Assembly: GCA_025355115.1 (NCBI GenBank)
Contig: JANXLO010000125.1
Span: forward strand, 1-9,144
DNA length: 9,144 bases
Direction of reading: 5' to 3'
Source of the DNA: Chthonomonadaceae bacterium
GTDB lineage: Bacteria > Armatimonadota > Chthonomonadetes > Chthonomonadales > Chthonomonadaceae
Part shown: piece after piece, positions 6,064 through 9,144 of the stretch
Layout: every line of letters starts with the position of its first letter
Position numbering within the stretch: the first letter of the stretch is position 1
The notes under the pieces: generated by a model
What the model was told of the DNA's origin: nothing
The model's database searches: none
Seen by the model: the letters and a program-made list of their open reading frames with translations, nothing else
Program-made: the position numbers and the translations under genes

Positions 6064-8405
6064 CTGGCCTGCTCCGGCCACTGGAGAAGCCCTTGAAACC
6101 CCGACAGCAAACTTCCGGTTTGGAGCTGTGGGCAGGAGTCGAGTGCACGCTCAATCGCGTTCAGGACAGCTACAGCGACCAGCTCGAGCGGAGCGGTCAC
6201 GACCTGCGTAAAGAGGACCTAATCCTCATCGCTGGCCTAGGCATCCGTGCCCTGCGCTATCCCGTCCTCTGGGAGCGATTCGCTCCGGAGGGTGATTTGG
6301 CATCGGTGGATTGGTCCTGGGCGGATGAGCGCCTCTCTATGCTCCGCGAACTGGGCGTCAGCCCCATCGTCGGTCTGGTGCACCACGGCAGCGGCCCGCG
6401 GCACACCAGTCTTGCGGATCCAGAATTCGCCACGGGACTTGCTGAGTATGCCAGTCGCGTCTCCGAGCGGTTCCCCTGGGTGCGGGACTGGACACCGGTG
6501 AATGAGCCGGTCACCACTGCCCGCTTCAGCGGCCTATACGGGCACTGGTATCCGCATGGCGATGACGAGCGAACGTTCGCCCGTATGCTCGTTAATCAGT
6601 GCCGCGCTGTGGCACTGTCAATGCAGGCAATCCGCCGGGTCAATCCCCACGCTCGGCTCATTCAGACCGATGACCTGGGCAGGACCTACTCTACTCCTCG
6701 CATGGCGTACCAGGCTGAGTTCGAAAACGCACGGCGCTGGCTCAGCTGGGATCTGCTGTGCGGGCGAGTGGATCGGCATCATCGACTCTGGGGCCATCTG
6801 CTATGGGCCGGGATTGCGGAGGCGGAGCTTGAAGCCTTCGCGGAAAACCCCTGCCCCCCCGATATCATCGGCATCAATCACTACCTGACGAGCGAGCGAT
6901 TTCTTGACGACCGGCTTGATCTGTATCCTGCCCGTCTGCACGGCAGCAACGGGCGTGACCGATACGCGGATGTGGAGGCGGTCAGGGTTCTTCCACAGGA
7001 GCCGAATGGCGTCAGAGGAGTTCTTACGGAGACGTGGGAGCGATACGGGCTCCCGCTTGCGATTACGGAAGCTCATCTAGGCTGCACTCGCGAGGAGCAG
7101 ATGCGCTGGCTGTTTGAAGTCTGGTCGACGGCCCAGGATATGCGAGCCGAAGGGACGGATATCCGGGCAGTGACGGTTTGGGCAGTGCTAGGCGCCTACG
7201 ATTGGAACAGTCTTCTCACTCGCCCGGTCGGCCACTATGAGCCGGGCGTTTTCGACATTCGGGGCGGCGTCCCTCGCCCCACAGCGCTCGCGCCAATGCT
7301 TCGTGCGATGGCGAAAGACGAAACCCCTCGCCATCCGGTTCTCACCGCTCCTGGATGGTGGAGACGTCCGCAGCGTCTTTGCTACCGAAGCGCCTCAGCC
7401 CTCACGACCATCCCTGCTGCCAGCTCACCTCCGCCGGTCTTCCCGCCCGAAGCCTCCCGACCGCTGCTCATCACGGGCGCGGCGGGCAGATTCGGCTACG
7501 CTTTCGCCCGCCTGTGCGATCATCGCGGCATCTCCTCGGTCGCGCTGTCGCGGGAGGAGATGGATATAACCGACCTGGCATCGGTCGAAGCTGCACTGGA
7601 AAAATACCAGCCCTGGGCTGTTATCAACGCCGCCGGATGCACAGACGTCGATTCGGCTCATCGTGATGAGGAGCACTGCTATCAAGTCAATACCGGCGGG
7701 CCTGCCGCTCTGGCGGCGATCTGCGCCCGGCAGAATATCGCTCTGCTCGCCTTCTCCTCCGATCAGGTGTTCAGCGGGCGGCAGAAGACGCCTTACCTGG
7801 AGAGCGATCAATGCTCTCCTGTGAGCATATTCGGGCGCAGCAAGGTGCGGGCGGAGCGCATGATGCAGGAGATCATGCCAGCGGCACTGATCGTGCGGCC
7901 CGGTCCCTGCTTCAGCCCATGGGACAAGCATGATTTCGTCGCCGCCGCGCTTCGGTCGGTGAGCCAGCGGGAAGGCTTTCGCGCACTCGAGGATCAGACG
8001 ATCTCCCCCACCTATCTGCCTGACCTCGTCCACGCCTGCCTGGACCTCCTCATAGACGGAGAGCGCGGCGTCTGGCACTTGACCAACGGCGACCAGATGA
8101 CCTGGAAGCAGCTTGCCCAGCAGGCCGCGGAGGCCGCTGGTTTGGACGCAGGCTACATACTCGGCAGCACGGGGCGCTCGCTCGGACAGATCGCAGCGCG
8201 TCCCGTCTACACTGCGCTAGGCTCGGAGCGCGGGCAGCTGCTGCAGCCTCTGTCATCTGCACTACGCTGCTTCCTCCACGACAGCGGAAAGGACTGGCGG
8301 CAGGCTAAGTCGATGGAGCATGAGGCCCGCACCCAGACCTACCATCCCCTGGAGACCACATCTGCATCGCGTCGTGGACGTCCCATTGCGCAGCACAGAA
8401 GCTGA
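6060..8405 (+). CDS. Fusion of GH1-like glycoside hydrolase and RmlD-type sugar-nucleotide reductase
   Basis: A 781-residue two-domain protein. Residues about 21-420 form a family 1 glycoside hydrolase barrel, with acid/base Glu149 in TPVNEP and nucleophile Glu337 in ITEAHLG (ITENG in classic enzymes), plus INHY (272-275). A Pro/Ala/Ser linker (about 440-467) leads to an RmlD/SDR-extended domain at about 468-745: NAD(P) motif ITGAAGRFG (471-479), NAAG (523-526), FSSDQVF (565-571), and FGRSK (591-595) where YxxxK is expected. RmlD enzymes reduce dTDP-4-keto-6-deoxysugars to dTDP-rhamnose; GH1 enzymes cleave or transfer beta-glycosides. No signal peptide is seen, so the protein is probably cytosolic. 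ATG 6060 overlaps the previous stop (ATGA) but lacks a Shine-Dalgarno. TTG 6093 has GGAG six bases upstream and would cost only 11 residues. Confidence 0.85.
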   Translation: MTGLLRPLEKPLKPRQQTSGLELWAGVECTLNRVQDSYSDQLERSGHDLRKEDLILIAGLGIRALRYPVLWERFAPEGDLASVDWSWADERLSMLRELGVSPIVGLVHHGSGPRHTSLADPEFATGLAEYASRVSERFPWVRDWTPVNEPVTTARFSGLYGHWYPHGDDERTFARMLVNQCRAVALSMQAIRRVNPHARLIQTDDLGRTYSTPRMAYQAEFENARRWLSWDLLCGRVDRHHRLWGHLLWAGIAEAELEAFAENPCPPDIIGINHYLTSERFLDDRLDLYPARLHGSNGRDRYADVEAVRVLPQEPNGVRGVLTETWERYGLPLAITEAHLGCTREEQMRWLFEVWSTAQDMRAEGTDIRAVTVWAVLGAYDWNSLLTRPVGHYEPGVFDIRGGVPRPTALAPMLRAMAKDETPRHPVLTAPGWWRRPQRLCYRSASALTTIPAASSPPPVFPPEASRPLLITGAAGRFGYAFARLCDHRGISSVALSREEMDITDLASVEAALEKYQPWAVINAAGCTDVDSAHRDEEHCYQVNTGGPAALAAICARQNIALLAFSSDQVFSGRQKTPYLESDQCSPVSIFGRSKVRAERMMQEIMPAALIVRPGPCFSPWDKHDFVAAALRSVSQREGFRALEDQTISPTYLPDLVHACLDLLIDGERGVWHLTNGDQMTWKQLAQQAAEAAGLDAGYILGSTGRSLGQIAARPVYTALGSERGQLLQPLSSALRCFLHDSGKDWRQAKSMEHEARTQTYHPLETTSASRRGRPIAQHRS

Positions 8406-8543
8406 GCTTGAGTTTGCGGAAATGCGTAATTTGAAGCGGGGAGATTGTACTACACGCGATCTAGCCCCAATGCCTTTGAGATGAGGGCGAGCGCTCTCAC
8501 TTCTTTCAAAGGCATCGGGGCGAGGCCAAAACTGCGACAATCG
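8406..8543. other. Convergent intergenic region
   Basis: About 138 bases lie between the stops of two convergent genes. Apart from the long hairpin at 8464-8521, nothing recognisable is present. A perfect 10-base palindrome TCGCTAGCGA (8541-8550) straddles the stop of the metallopeptidase gene. Confidence 0.6.
8464..8521. repeat. Long imperfect hairpin (16-bp arms) between convergent genes
   Basis: GCCCCAATGCCTTTGA (8464-8479) and TCAAAGGCATCGGGGC (8506-8521) are inverted copies with one mismatch, which becomes a G-U pair in minus-strand RNA. The 26-base interior continues pairing imperfectly to a central GAGCGCTC palindrome, so nearly all 58 bases can fold into one stem. No T run follows on either strand. 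A two-way transcription barrier for the converging genes is the simplest reading; a small REP- or MITE-like element is the alternative. Confidence 0.6.
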
Positions 8544-9144
8544 CTAGCGACTTCGATGACTGTAGAGGCTGTCTATTCGCTGCTGAGTACGCTTGATGCG
8601 ATCCGTCGTCAGCGGATGATCGCTCAGGAAGGACGGAGGCTCACCCCTGCTGCCTGAGGATGTCTGGAGCGTATGGAACAGATCGAGCATTCCATGCGGA
8701 TCATACCCTGCGTCCACCATATCCTGCAGGCCGCCTGCATCCGCCTGATCCTCCTCGCTGCGCGAGAATCTCAGCCCGACCAGCTGGTCCCCAAGCCCCG
8801 CCAGAGTCTGTGCGCTACGGCCCGCTTTTGTCAGGCCGAGCAGCACTCCAATGCCAAGCTCGCGTTTCTGCTGGTTCGCATAGGCTTTGGCCCAGTGCTG
8901 CTTGCGCACATGAGTCATCTCATGTCCGGTGACGGCCGCGAGTTCGTCATCGGACTTGATTCTGTCCATCAGGCCCGTGAACATGAACATGTTGCCGCCC
9001 GGAACCGCGAAGGCGTTGATCTCCTTGCTGTCGATAACGTGGAAGCGATAGTCCCAGGTGTTGCGATCACTTGCAGGCAGAGCATTCACGAGACGTGACC
9101 CGATCTGATTGAAATGGGTGGCCCGCGAATCCGTCACCTCATGG
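8544..9144 (-). CDS. M48-family zinc metallopeptidase, C-terminal part (start beyond window)
   Basis: The frame is open to the window edge (HEVTDSRATHF...), so the GTG at 9137 is probably internal and the N-terminus, perhaps with a signal or lipoprotein peptide, is missing. Counting from GTG 9137, the catalytic motif HEMTH (HExxH, 72-76) supplies two zinc ligands and the general base Glu73. The third ligand is likely Glu129 in ExxxD (EDQAD). NAFAVPGGNMFMFTGLM (41-57) before the motif and SDHPLTTDRI (172-181) near the end are typical of Oma1/BepA/LoiP-like M48 peptidases, which degrade misfolded envelope proteins. The C-terminus ends soon after the DHP motif with no TPR extension, unlike BepA. 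It converges with the glycan operon and is unlikely to share its transcript. Confidence 0.87.
   Translation of the reverse strand, partial: HEVTDSRATHFNQIGSRLVNALPASDRNTWDYRFHVIDSKEINAFAVPGGNMFMFTGLMDRIKSDDELAAVTGHEMTHVRKQHWAKAYANQQKRELGIGVLLGLTKAGRSAQTLAGLGDQLVGLRFSRSEEDQADAGGLQDMVDAGYDPHGMLDLFHTLQTSSGSRGEPPSFLSDHPLTTDRIKRTQQRIDSLYSHRSR

Noticed and set aside
8541..8550. Perfect palindrome TCGCTAGCGA at the metallopeptidase stop codon
   Set aside because: Ten-base palindromes arise by chance, it overlaps coding sequence and no second copy of the full palindrome was noticed in the window.

Overview
The window looks like chromosomal DNA from a moderately GC-rich, free-living bacterium. A heptose-kinase-type gene points to a diderm (LPS-type) envelope, and the strong AGGAGG-like ribosome binding sites fit a non-Bacteroidetes lineage. 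Armatimonadota- or Acidobacteria-like groups would fit, but this is a weak guess from gene content only. No tRNA, rRNA, CRISPR array, transposase or phage gene was seen.

Left part (1-1836, minus strand): an ECF sigma factor, its zinc-finger transmembrane anti-sigma factor, and the start of a secreted Pro-rich protein cut off by the window edge. The sigma and anti-sigma genes overlap by 11 bases; the secreted protein starts 12 bases after the anti-sigma stop with a very strong Shine-Dalgarno. Upstream of the sigma gene lies a motif like a SigW-type ECF promoter (TGAAAC-N17-CGTA), so the unit probably regulates itself.

Middle left (1837-2914, minus strand): a PfkB-family kinase of the RfaE/HldE domain I type, with its own candidate housekeeping promoter. 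It is followed by a gene-poor stretch of about 560 bases (2827-3389) between two divergent units. The right half of this stretch can fold into successive hairpins and ends in a textbook intrinsic terminator (11-bp stem, then seven T) only 24 bases before the next gene's start codon. This makes it a candidate attenuator or riboswitch-like leader.

Middle right (3390-8405, plus strand): a three-gene surface-glycan operon joined by ATGA overlaps: a GT-B glycosyltransferase, a UDP-galactopyranose-mutase-like FAD protein, and a fusion of a family 1 glycoside hydrolase domain with an RmlD-type sugar-nucleotide reductase domain. The FAD gene is broken by a one-base frameshift near 5245; the protein motif WGPNNTFQFP continues perfectly in the second frame. 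The RmlD domain has Phe where the catalytic Tyr of YxxxK is expected. Together the genes suggest synthesis or tailoring of an exopolysaccharide, with the leader as a possible switch.

Right edge (8406-9144): a long imperfect hairpin lies between convergent genes, followed on the minus strand by an M48-type zinc metallopeptidase whose N-terminus lies outside the window.
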